Assembly (NCBI GenBank): GCA_035524895.1
Contig: DATLFI010000143.1
Span: 1-6,986, forward strand
Direction of reading: 5' to 3'
DNA: 6,986 nucleotides
Origin: DATLFI01 sp035524895
GTDB lineage: Bacteria > Acidobacteriota > Thermoanaerobaculia > Multivoradales > Multivoraceae
The notes under the pieces were generated by a model. It saw only the letters and a program-made list of their open reading frames with translations, was not told where the DNA came from and made no database searches. A program made the translations under genes and the position numbers. Positions 1 through 6,986 of this stretch are shown here, piece by piece; positions within the stretch are counted from its first letter, which is position 1, and each line of letters opens with the position of its first letter.

Positions 1-117
1 TCGCTGGTCAGCCGGCACTGCGGCAGCGATCTGGTCGACCACCGACATCATCGGCAAGGACGGCCGGCACCAGGTGGGCCGATGGTCGAGGAGCCAGGTA
101 TCGACGGCCGGGTCGAG
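1..117 (-). other. Start of a further dehydratase-like hot-dog domain, truncated by window edge
   Basis: Residues 2290-2328. After the Ser/Thr/Arg-rich linker the sequence becomes ordered again: TWLLDHRPTW followed by CRPSLPMMSVVDQIAAA. A Trp, an Asp-His pair (His2301, codon 82-84), a Pro-rich turn and a hydrophobic helix recall the N-terminal hot-dog of polyketide-synthase dehydratases (HxxxGxxxxP-like, with Trp for Gly and one extra residue). The frame stays open to base 1, so the domain continues outside the window. Some myxobacterial Pfa3 proteins have further C-terminal domains after the two FabA-like dehydratases, which would fit. With only about 40 residues visible the assignment is tentative, and catalytic competence cannot be judged. 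Confidence 0.6.
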
Positions 118-3100
118 AGTCTGGGAGCTCTCGGGCCTTGCCCCTTGGGTCTGTCGAAGCGAGCTCGAGGTCGTCGCTTCCGTGCTCGGCACGCTGCCAT
201 CGACCCGCGGCAGTGCGGCTCCGGAAACGGCTCGCGTGGTTTCCCAAGGGGTGCGTTCGCGTCGCGTCTCGGTGCTCGGGGGCGCGCCCGAGACGACGCG
301 CATGCCCAGGTTGTCGGCGCTATAGATGCGCTTGCCGTCGCACCACAGCGAAGCACCAGCGGTCGCGACCACGGCGTTCTCTTCGCGGGTGACCGTCGTG
401 ACGTCGAGCGTGATGGCGATGCGTTGGTTCGCCGGCACGACCTGTCCGCGGTACTTCCAGGTGATCGGCACACCTGTTGCGAGCGGCTCGAACCGCGGTT
501 CCGCGATCCCCTCCGCAGCGCCCGACTCGATGAGGAAGAACTGGAGGAGCTGCACCATCGCCTCGATGCCGAGCGAGCCGGGCTGCACCGGGTCCTGGAA
601 GAAGTGCGCCTGGAAGTACCAGTCGCCGGCGTCGACGTCGCGCTCGGCGCGCAGGCGGCCGAGACCGGCGTCGCCGCCATCGGGCCAGTAGCCGGTGACG
701 CGGTCGAGCATGCGCAGCTTGCCGCGCGCCAGGCGCAGGCTGCCGCCGAAGTAGCGCTCTGGCTCGTCCGCGAGCTCGACGACGCGGTCCGAAGGCGTGG
801 CCAGCAGCGCTCGCTGTTCGTCCGTGGTCGGCAGTCCGACCTGGTGCGCGAGCGCTTCGCTGGGAAAGAATCCGAACACGGTCCGGAGGTCGAGCACGCG
901 GCTTGCTCCGAGGAAGCCTTCGACCTCGAAGCCGACGATGATGGTGCTGCCCGAGCGTGAGATGTTGGTGAGCTTCACCCTCGTTCGCAGCGTGTTCACG
1001 TCGTCGGCGGCCGCGCCGGACGCCGCGACAGTGCCGTCGAGTACCTCCTGCAGCACCGTCGCGGTGCCGTCGAGGTTGCGGAAGCACAGCTCGGTGTCCA
1101 CCGTGAGCGCCGAGCCGATGTAGCTCGCGAGCCAGCCGCAGGGCTGGAGCGCCGCCTCGAGCAGCACCGCCCAAGGCATGGTGCGCGCGCCGTTGTCGTC
1201 GAAGTACCAGGCATCGGGGCCGTCGACGGGCACGTCGTACTCGACTTCGACGGTCGAGCCGTTGGTCATCGCGCCAGGCTCACCGGTGACCGCGACGACC
1301 CGCGACAGGAAGTGGTACGGCGGACCGGGGAGGCGAGGCACTCTGCCGGGAGCGTCGAAGCGGCGGTACATCGGACCGAACGAGTGCGAGGGTCGGCCCC
1401 AGGCGCAGGCGAGCAGAGACGCGTAGTCGAGATCGAGCCCGTCCTCGGTCGCGGCGGAAGGCGCGATCCGCGCGACTCTCGTCGAGCGCCGGAAACCCGG
1501 GTGCTGGCGCGCGCGCTCGAGCTGCTCGTCGAGCAGGTGAGGCGAGCTCTCGAGCGGCCAAGAGGGCACGAGCTGGAGACCGACGCGGCGGGCGTGGAAG
1601 GCCTTGAGCCCGTCGACCGTGCACAGCACGTCGGCGTACACCGTCGGCAGCGGCCCAGCGACGATCTCCTCGACGAAGATCTCGTAGACCAGCTCCCGCG
1701 ACTCCGGCGTCACCTGGCCGCGGCAACGCATCGGGATCGGCTCTCCGATCACGGGCTGGAAGCGCCAGCCGTCGCGCTGCAGCGTGAAGCCCATCGCGGC
1801 CATCGCGAACGACATCGCCTGGAGACATCCCTCGAACATCAGGGTGCCGGGCATGCAGGGGTCGTTCCTGAAGTGCCCGGCGAAGTACCACTTGTCGGGC
1901 GACACCGTCGACTCGGCTCGCAGGTAGCCGCGACCCCAAGGGCCGCCGCCCGAGTCGCCATCGAGCGCGAGCACGGGAACGCGATCGAGAAACAGCATGT
2001 CTTTCGACTGGATGGTCGGCGTGTCGGTGTGGGTCTTCGCGAGGTCGAAGCCATCGCCGAAGCACTCCCACAGCCGACCCTCGGCGAACGCGCGTACCTG
2101 CGACGCCTCGAAGGAGCGGCGGGCACAGACCACATCGGGCGGGTCGAGGCGTGCGTCCGATCGCGGCGCGACCTCCTCTGGCGACCAGAGAACGCCGGCG
2201 GAGGCGCGCAGCTCCTCGTCGGTGAAGAAGCCCGCTTGCCCTTCGCGCACGCGGATGCGCGGCCGGTCCGCGGTGTGGCAGTCGTAGTGGAAGAAGAACA
2301 GCCGGATGCCGTCCTGCTCCGCGTGGCCGTCGACGCGGATCTCGTAGGCCAGCGTTTCGCCGGGGCGAGGCAGGTCGTCGAGGTAGGTCAGCTCGCAGCC
2401 GAGCAGCCGGTAGACACGCTCGCCCCGGTTGAGCAGGTCCGCGCCCATGTACGAGATCAACATCAGGTCGGCCTGGCCCGCCTCGATCATCACGCCGGCC
2501 GGCATACGACCGCGGTGCAGGTACCAGGAGTCGGCGCGCACGTCGGTCTCTGTCCAGATGGTGCCGGTGCCGCGAACGCCGGGCTCGGCGTCGAGGCCGG
2601 TGACCCGGTCGGCGAGCAGCAGCGGCGGCTCTGGCATGCGCACCTGGCGCGCGTAGGCGTCTTGGGCCGCGAAGTGCGGACCGAAGATCTCGGAGATCCG
2701 TCCCGAGGCGTGGACCTCGAGCTGTGCGCGGTCGAACGACGGGCCGCGATCGCGCTCGGCCGTCGCGGGTCGCGGACCGTCCGGTCGCGCTGCGGGCGCT
2801 TCGGAGATGGTCTCTGGCATCGCGGCCGGCACCGCCGCGGCCCCGATCAGTTCGAGAGAATCCAAAGACGGGTCGCGTACCTGTGGTTCAGGCGCGGCAG
2901 GCCCAGGCCCGGGGTAACGGCCGGGGTAACGCCCGGCGAGGAACCGTGTGTGCGCGCGCGCCTGGTGTTCGACGAACTCGCGGTGCACGCGGCGAACGCG
3001 GTCGAGCTGCGCCTGCCAAGGCTCCCGGTCCGCTACTGGCAGGGCCCCCGCCGGCGGCTGCGCCGGCGTGAAGGGGAGGATCTGGGCAGCCGGCGCGGCA

Positions 3101-6100
3101 GCGACGAGCGGCGGAGTCACAACGTTTGCCGGGGAGCGCGGCGTCGACAGCGGCAGCCTGGCCTCGCCGAAGACCGAGGGCAATCGCGGGGCCGGCGCCA
3201 TGTGCTCGGTACTCGCGGCTGGCAGGCGCGGCAAGCGCACCGGCGGAGGGTGTCCCGGCAGCCGCAGGAGCTGTCGTGGATTCCTGGTGTGGTACGCACC
3301 AGCTGTGTCTGCAGCGCCGTCGTCGCGCCTCGCCGTCAGGTACGTGCCGAGCGCTTGCTCCACGGAGCGAGTATCGAGCGCGACGCCCGCGGCCAACAGC
3401 GCTGCGACCGCTTCGAGCACCGGCTCGAGGCCGTGGCTCGGGCCAAGCGCTTGATCGCGGGGCTCTCGCGGCTCTCGCGGCTCAGGGCGGGGGCCGCGGT
3501 CGAGCGCCACGATCACGCAGCCCGCGGCTCGCTCGCCGAGGATCTCGCGGATCCAGCCGGAGCAGGCACCCTGTGGGCCGTGCTCGACGAACACCCTCAC
3601 GCCGTCTCGCCAGGCGTTCTCGATCACACGCGGAAAGTCGAGCGTGTCGACGGCTTGGCCGAGGATCGCCTGGGCGCAGCTCTCGGTGCTCGGCTCGTAC
3701 GCGTCGTCGCGGCCCGCGGAGTAGAAGCGAAACGTGGGTACCGGAGTCACGCCACGGCGATGGATCCGTAGCCAGGGCTCGCGGAAGGCCTCGACCTCCG
3801 GCACATGGCAGGCGAGGTCGTACTCGAGGCGGTGGCATCGCTGCCGCCCGATCGCTTCGACCACCCGCTCTGCGGCGGCCGCGTCGCCCGCGATCACGCA
3901 GTTGCGCGGGCTGTGAAGGATGGCGAGGTGGAGCCGCTGCTCGCCGCGCAGCAGGGCGCGCACGCGGTCGACGTCGGCGAGCACGTTCCACACGGCCCAA
4001 TCGACGACGGTCCGGTCGTCACCTGCCGCGAGCCCCCAGGCCCGCGCTACCGCCTCGTAGCGGCCGCCGAGTGCCCGGTCGAACAGCCCCTCGTGTTCGA
4101 TGTCGCGGCGCATCGCCTCGATGTCGGTCCACACCCCCAGCGCGAAGAGCGCGGTGCTCTCGCCCGACGAGTAACCGATGGCCGCGTCGGGGCAGAGATC
4201 GAGGAGGCCGAGCGTGAGCTCGGAGTGGAGGCGGCAGATAGCCGAAGCCCCCCAGAGTCGCTCGGAGTTACTGGGTGTCGGCGCGGGCGCATCGGCCGGA
4301 TCAGCGCGATCGCGGGACCGGAACGCCCAGCGCAGGCTCGGTTCCAGGTCGCCGAAGCGGTCATCGACCCGCTCGCCGAGCTCAGGCAGCACACGCAGCA
4401 GGTCGCGTCCCATCCCGGGGTACGCAGTCCCGGCCGAGGCGAACACCAGGGCGAGCTCGCCCACGACGGGAGCAGAGCGAAAGTGCACGCCCTCTCCGGC
4501 CGGGGCGCCGTCCCTGAGGTGACGGCGTGCGCGCTCGACGCGCCTCGCCAGAGTCGGCGCATCCCCGGCGGCGACGACCAGCCGCGCTAGAGCGCGCGCT
4601 TGCTCCGACGGTGCGTCGGCGCTCCGGCCGGCCTCGAGCGCGGCCAGCACCTCGGCGGCGTCGGCGCCTTCGTAGACATGAAAGAAGCCGTGTGGCTTCT
4701 TCGCTCTTGGCGATCGCTCCGATACCGCAAGCGTTGCTCCATGCGGTGAGCGGTGCTCGACGAGCCTCCAGCCCGGAGCCGTGGCGGTGCCCGACATCGG
4801 CCGCGCTCGCACCGTCGCGGTACGCGGGCGCTCGCCAAGCCAGGGCATGCCGTCGGGCAGGATGCGATGGCGCAGGCACAGTGCCGCCGCGACGAGGTGC
4901 AACAGACCGGAGGCCGCGTGCGCGTGACCGAACCTCGGGGTCAGGGAAACCTGGTCGGGATCGGGACCCCACTCGCCCGCCACCGGGTTTTCCGTGGACG
5001 GCTCCACCAGCGCGTAGATTCGGTCGCCGTTACGGAGCGCGTCGTCGAGCCGCCGGAGCACGATCGCGACGGCGGCGTCACCGGGGACATGCTTCCCTAC
5101 CGGCAGGCACGCGCGGGCCGCGCTCTGGTGCACGGGCTCGCAGCACAGGTCCACGGCGCCGACCAAGGCCGCGTCGAGCGCGCCGGTACGCAGAGCCCGG
5201 CAGGCCAGCTCCAGCGCGCGCAGTCCGGACGCCTCCTCAGCCGACACGGTGCAGCTCGCGCCGGCGACGTCGAGTCGGCGGTTGAGACGGTTGGCGACGA
5301 TGTTCGGCATGGTGCCGACCACTCCCGCCGACTCGAGCGCGGGCACCACGTCGTCGCGCGCTCCAGGCAGCGCGCCGAGCGCGCCGGGATCGAGCCCACC
5401 TTCGACGCCGCCCTCGAGTAGCATCGCCAACCGCCATCGCGCGCCGTAGCGCGCAACCTCCGCATCGACCGCCATCCCGACGAAGACCCCGGTGCTCTCG
5501 CGCGGCAGAGCCGCGACGTCGGCGGCGGCCTGGCAGCCGGCGTCCAGGAGCACGAGCTGTTGCGCGAGCGTTCGGCGTAGATCGCTCGGCGGCACGCCGG
5601 CGGACGCCACGTCCACCTCGAAGGACTCGATCGGTGCCGCGAGCGCCTCGCCGCCCGCCGCGATCCTGACGGGTCGCACCAGCGTCTCTCCGTCCAACAG
5701 GGCCGCCGTGAAGCACCGGCTGTCAGGACACCCCGCTGCCACGACACCTACGCCGACGATGGCGATCGCGCGCGGCGCATCGCGCCGCACCGCAGCGCTT
5801 CCAGAGACCCGAGCACCTCGGCCATGCGAGGCCGAGGCTACGCGCTCGCCACGCCACTCCTCGACGATCAGGTGGGCGTTGTTGCCCCCGAACCCGAAGG
5901 CCGATACGCCCGCGCGCCGAGGCTGGTCGGAGCAACGCTCCCACGGCTCCGCGCGCTCGAGCAAGCGGAAGCGCGTGGCTGCGAGCGCGTCGATCGGCCG
6001 CTCGACATGCAGGGTGGGCGGACGCACGCCGGCCCGCATCGCCTCGAGCACCTTGATCAGGCCGGCGACTCCGGCCGCGGTGATCGGATGGCCGAGGTTC

Positions 6101-6986
6101 GACTTGAGCGAGCCGATCGGGATCGGAGGGTCGGCGGCGTCGAGCGCGTCGCCGAGGACGGCCTGCAAGCTGCGCAGCTCGGTGGCATCTCCTACCTGCG
6201 TGCCCGTGGCGTGACACTCGAGCAGGCCGATGGTCGCAGGCGCGATGCTCGACTGCCGGTAGGCAGCCCGGATCGCGCGTTCCTGCCCCTCGGTCGACGG
6301 CACCAGGAAGCCCTTGCCACGCCCGTCGTTGGCGAGGCCGACGCCGCGGATCACGCCGTGGATGCGATGGCCGTGACGGAGGGCGTCCTCGAGCCGTTCG
6401 AGCGCGACGAAGGCTGCACCCTCCGCTGGGACCAGCCCGTCTGCCTCGGCATGGAACGGCCGGCTGCGGCCCGATGCGCTCAACGCTCCGAGCGCCGAGA
6501 AACCGATGTGGATGAACAGGTCGTCGGCGCAGTTCACGGCGCCGGCGAGCATCACGTCGGCTCGCCCTTCGTGCAGCGTGTCGCACGCGTAACGGATCGC
6601 GTAGAGCGAGCTCGCGCAGGCGGCGTCGAGCGCGAAGGCACCCGCGTCGAGACCGAGCGCGCGCTCGAGCAGTAGCGCCGGCAGCCCCGAGCCGAAGCGG
6701 TGGCGCGGATCGGGTCGATCGGCGCGTTCCGACCAGACGGCCTCCGCGTACCGGGCCATTCCGGCGGATGGGAACGAGAGGTTGCCGAGGACGGCGCCGG
6801 CCCGGGAGAGCGCACCAGTACCCATCCCGGCATCGGCGAGGGCCGCGCGCGCGGTGTGGAGGGTCCAGAGGAACAGGGGATCGAGACCGACGAGCTCCTC
6901 GGGCGGGACGAGGAAGCCGCGCGGGTCGAACACCTCGTCGAACCCCAGCACAGAGCCGCCGCGGTCGGACCAGGTCCGATCGGGCT
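1..6986 (-). CDS. pfaC: PfaC-like polyunsaturated fatty acid / secondary lipid synthase, partial at both ends
   Basis: One uninterrupted minus-strand frame (codons ending at multiples of 3) spans the window, giving 2,328 codons with no stop. Domains in order are KS (1-377), CLF-like KS (405-763), AT with its linker (764-1160), Pro/Ala-rich linker (1161-1416), FabA-like hot-dog pair 1 (1417-1810), pair 2 (1850-2231) and the start of another hot-dog domain (2290-2328). This order is that of PfaC/Pfa3 subunits of type I iterative PUFA synthases, which act in the cytosol with an ACP-bearing partner and an enoylreductase. The KS active-site Cys is residue 123, whereas it usually lies some 165-190 residues into such proteins, so about 50-70 N-terminal residues are missing. 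Neither start nor stop codon is present. No TTA codon occurs in the frame, and CTA and TCA are rare. The product (true PUFA or another lipid) cannot be told from this subunit. The family call is strong; the exact product is inference. Confidence 0.93.
292..753 (-). other. Hot-dog domain 4 (FabA-like catalytic half of DH2)
   Basis: Residues 2078-2231. A second FabA-type dehydratase. The active-site segment DWYFQAHFFQDPVQPGSLGI contains His2127 (codon 604-606) and the DPVQPG loop. Glu2141 is at the position of FabA Asp84, followed by AMVQLLQFFL. It is closer to the FabA consensus around the loop (DPVxPGxLGxxAM) than the dehydratase at 1555-2115. In PUFA synthases the two FabA-like dehydratases are not interchangeable and are thought to act at different chain lengths or with different isomerase activity. 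The C-terminal strand ITWKYRGQVVPANQ and NLGMRVV close the fold. A linker of 58 residues rich in Ser, Thr and Arg (2232-2289, bases 118-291) follows. Confidence 0.9.
850..1437 (-). other. Hot-dog domain 3 (pseudo-dehydratase half of DH2)
   Basis: Residues 1850-2045. The domain begins DYASLLACAWGRPSHSFGP and carries the signature AWYFDDNGARTMPWAVLLEA (Trp1926, Glu1943). As in hot-dog domain 1, the WYF and the downstream Pro and Glu are kept, but the catalytic His-Phe and Asp-Pro are replaced (DDNGART). It continues with LQPCGWLASYIGSAL and a long antiparallel-strand region ending RTVFGFFPSEAL. Its position directly before a catalytic hot-dog repeats the arrangement of pair 1, so the four folds look like a duplicated pseudo/active unit. 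It is expected to be structural, completing a double hot-dog with the following domain. Confidence 0.82.
1555..2115 (-). other. Hot-dog domain 2 (FabA-like catalytic half of DH1)
   Basis: Residues 1624-1810. A 3-hydroxyacyl-ACP dehydratase of the FabA type. The active-site segment is KWYFAGHFRNDPCMPGTLMF, with catalytic His1704 (codon 1873-1875). Glu1718 stands where E. coli FabA has Asp84, followed by GCLQAM. QSKDMLFLDRV precedes it, as in many PUFA-synthase dehydratases. FabA-type enzymes can isomerise trans-2 to cis-3 enoyl-ACP as well as dehydrate, which is how anaerobic PUFA synthases are thought to place cis double bonds. A Trp/Pro-containing segment (LVPSWPL) ends the domain. About 40 residues of charged linker (1811-1849) separate it from the next hot-dog domain. 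Confidence 0.9.
2185..2736 (-). other. Hot-dog domain 1 (pseudo-dehydratase half of DH1)
   Basis: Residues 1417-1600. This is a FabA-like hot-dog fold at the expected place after the linker. It begins FDRAQLEVHASGRISEIFG, and the signature segment is SWYLHRGRMPAGVMIEAGQ (Trp1487, His1490, Glu1501), followed by ADLMLISYMGADLL. The segment resembles the WYF..HF..DPVMPG motif, but the His-Phe pair and the Asp-Pro are missing, so the canonical FabA His is not in place. A long beta-strand region (LGCELTYLDDLPRPGETLAYEI) and the closing GQAGFF complete the fold. PfaC dehydratases are known to carry such non-canonical hot-dog halves, which pack against the catalytic half. Glu1501 could contribute to a shared active site; that is inference. 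Confidence 0.82.
2911..2934 (-). repeat. 12-bp in-frame tandem duplication encoding GRYPGRYPG
   Basis: The plus strand has GGGGTAACGGCC (2911-2922) followed by GGGGTAACGCCC (2923-2934), two copies differing at one base. The duplication encodes two GRYP units (residues 1351-1358) directly after the amphipathic helix of the linker. It is in frame and lies outside any catalytic fold. It is probably a recent slippage duplication that slightly lengthens the linker. Confidence 0.85.
3461..3478 (-). repeat. 9-bp in-frame tandem repeat encoding Pro-Arg-Glu units
   Basis: The plus strand reads GGCTCTCGC twice in direct succession (3461-3469 and 3470-3478), followed by a partial third copy (GGCTC). 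In the coding frame this gives PEPREPREPRD at the AT/linker junction. Because the unit is a multiple of three, copy-number change keeps the frame. It looks like ordinary replication slippage in a disordered linker. Confidence 0.8.
3505..4695 (-). other. Acyltransferase domain (AT) with N-terminal KS-AT-type linker
   Basis: Residues 764-1160. The linker (764-841, beginning near PHGFFHVYEG) contains helices of the KS-AT linker type. The AT core starts at ELALVFASAGTAYPGMG. The nucleophile elbow is GYSSGES with Ser939 (codon 4168-4170) in place of the usual GHSxGE, and the catalytic His is His1060 in YDLACHVPEVE (3805-3807). NCVIAGD and FVEHGPQGACSGWI are further AT signatures. Aligned without gaps to E. 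coli FabD, the malonate-binding Arg117 falls on His964 and oxyanion Gln11 on Ala851. A role in transferring acyl groups to or from ACPs is likely. Malonyl specificity is not supported by these residues. In marine PUFA synthases a comparable AT sits on the separate PfaB protein. Confidence 0.9.
4682..4701. repeat. Perfect 8-bp inverted repeat with 4-nt loop inside the coding region
   Basis: AAGAAGCC (4682-4689), loop GTGT (4690-4693) and GGCTTCTT (4694-4701) form a perfect stem. It falls at the CLF/AT-linker junction, in the codons around Lys-Lys-Pro-His-Gly-Phe-Phe, in a local patch with more A/T and less biased codons than its surroundings. Transcribed from the minus strand it would fold as a short hairpin followed by UC. 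The frame is open through it, so a terminator role is unlikely. Confidence 0.55.
4696..5772 (-). other. Chain-length-factor-like KS domain (CLF), active-site Cys replaced by Glu
   Basis: Residues 405-763. The domain opens with the KS-fold strand RAIAIVGVGVV. At the nucleophile elbow, where active KS domains have DAACASS, it reads SAEEASG, so Cys is replaced by Glu584 (codon 5233-5235). This is the state expected of the non-condensing CLF partner in PfaC proteins. The last His motif is kept as RFGHAHAASG (His687, codon 4924-4926). The middle His motif (HGTGT in KS) is absent together with its surroundings: from RIYALVEPST to RFGH is 33 residues, compared with 93 for the same interval of the preceding KS. 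By family knowledge it should dimerise with the upstream KS and influence chain length. The boundary with the AT linker is approximate. Confidence 0.88.
5854..6984 (-). other. Ketosynthase domain (KS), catalytically intact, N-terminus cut by window edge
   Basis: Residues 1-377. This domain carries out decarboxylative Claisen condensation of malonyl-ACP with the growing acyl chain. The visible start, PDRTWSDRGG followed by GFDEVFDPRGF, is typical of PfaC-type ketosynthases. The triad is complete: Cys123 in DAACASSL (codon 6616-6618), His258 in ECHATGTQVGD (6211-6213) and His299 in KSNLGHPITAAG (6088-6090). The Cys-His and His-His spacings (135 and 41 residues) match active KS domains. NDGRGKG and the C-terminal GFGGNNAHLIVEE motif are also present. 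Only the extreme N-terminal strand/helix region is lost at the window edge. A linker of about 27 residues (378-404) rich in Arg, Ser and Ala joins it to the second KS fold, its expected pairing partner. Confidence 0.95.

Larger units (their letters stand above)
2737..3504 (-). other. Pro/Ala-rich interdomain linker with an amphipathic helix
   Basis: Residues 1161-1416 link the AT to the dehydratases. A helical AT tail (near GLEPVLEAVAALLAAGV) and a Pro-rich stretch (LRLPGHPPPVRLPRLP) come first, followed by low-complexity Pro/Ala sequence. Then follows a charged amphipathic helix, residues 1323-1352, beginning WQAQLDRVRRVHREF and ending HTRFLAGR. A helix of this kind before the dehydratases is common in PfaC-type proteins. 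After it the linker turns Pro/Ala-rich again. No catalytic domain is recognised in this stretch, and no ACP. Two short in-frame tandem repeats lie within it (listed separately). Confidence 0.75.

Noticed and set aside
82..960. Plus-strand open frame of 292 codons; similar ones at 3805-4590, 4753-5421 and 5824-6675
   Set aside because: Same complement-register artefact of a GC-rich gene; no domain signatures, and catalytic motifs of the synthase lie directly opposite.
2845..2871. LDSLEL in the linker, resembling the DSL phosphopantetheine motif of ACPs
   Set aside because: There is no surrounding ACP four-helix pattern; the neighbours are Pro/Ala-rich low-complexity sequence. Probably chance, so no ACP is called.
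1312..3771. Plus-strand open frame of 819 codons
   Set aside because: It is the exact codon-register complement of the minus-strand synthase. It stays open only because the real gene rarely uses CTA, TCA or TTA, and it ends where the synthase uses CTA (3769-3771). Its translation is Arg/Ala/His-rich without recognisable motifs.
4682..4701. Inverted repeat as an intrinsic terminator
   Set aside because: It is internal to an intact reading frame between two well-preserved domains, with a short stem and no uninterrupted T-tract.
5723..6586. Minus-strand open frame of 287 codons with an ATG at 6586
   Set aside because: It is out of register with the synthase and overlaps KS coding sequence containing both catalytic His residues. 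Its product is Arg/Ala-rich low-complexity sequence.
1..6986. CRISPR arrays, insertion sequences, tRNA/rRNA genes, att sites
   Set aside because: None seen. The window is fully occupied by continuous coding sequence with recognisable domains, apart from linkers.

Overview
The whole window is one gene on the minus strand. A single frame runs from base 6984 to base 1 with no stop codon: 2,328 sense codons, open at both ends. Residue numbers below count from the first full codon (residue 1 = codon at 6984-6982). The N-terminus lies beyond base 6986 and the C-terminus beyond base 1. There is no intergenic DNA, so no promoter, ribosome binding site, terminator or RNA gene can be called.

The protein is a multidomain iterative fatty acid/polyketide synthase of the PfaC type. 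PfaC is a subunit of polyunsaturated fatty acid (PUFA) synthases and related secondary-lipid synthases. In translation order the domains are: ketosynthase (KS) with an intact Cys-His-His triad; a second KS fold with Glu in place of the Cys, i.e. a chain-length-factor-like (CLF) domain; an acyltransferase (AT) with Ser and His; a long Pro/Ala-rich linker containing an amphipathic helix; two pairs of FabA-like hot-dog domains, each pair a non-catalytic copy followed by a copy with the FabA His motif; a short linker; and the beginning of a further hot-dog/dehydratase domain cut by the window edge. No acyl carrier protein (ACP), ketoreductase or enoylreductase domain is visible. These would be supplied by partner subunits (PfaA/Pfa2 for tandem ACPs and KR, PfaD/Pfa1 for ER).

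The DNA is very GC-rich, with G or C at most third codon positions. The order KS-CLF-AT-DH-DH plus an extra C-terminal domain resembles the Pfa3/PfaC proteins of myxobacteria (Sorangium/Aetherobacter type). A Myxococcota or another high-GC deltaproteobacterial lineage is the best guess, but an actinobacterium is not excluded. Taxonomy is inferred from composition and architecture only.

The expected division of labour is as follows. KS-CLF condenses malonyl units with the growing ACP-bound chain. The two FabA-like dehydratases remove water and may isomerise double bonds to leave cis olefins. The AT loads or offloads acyl groups. Points that differ from the textbook enzymes are a CLF about 60 residues shorter than the adjacent KS, an AT without the usual malonate-binding Arg, and the extra C-terminal hot-dog domain. 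This looks like a good example of a known megasynthase class rather than an unknown system.
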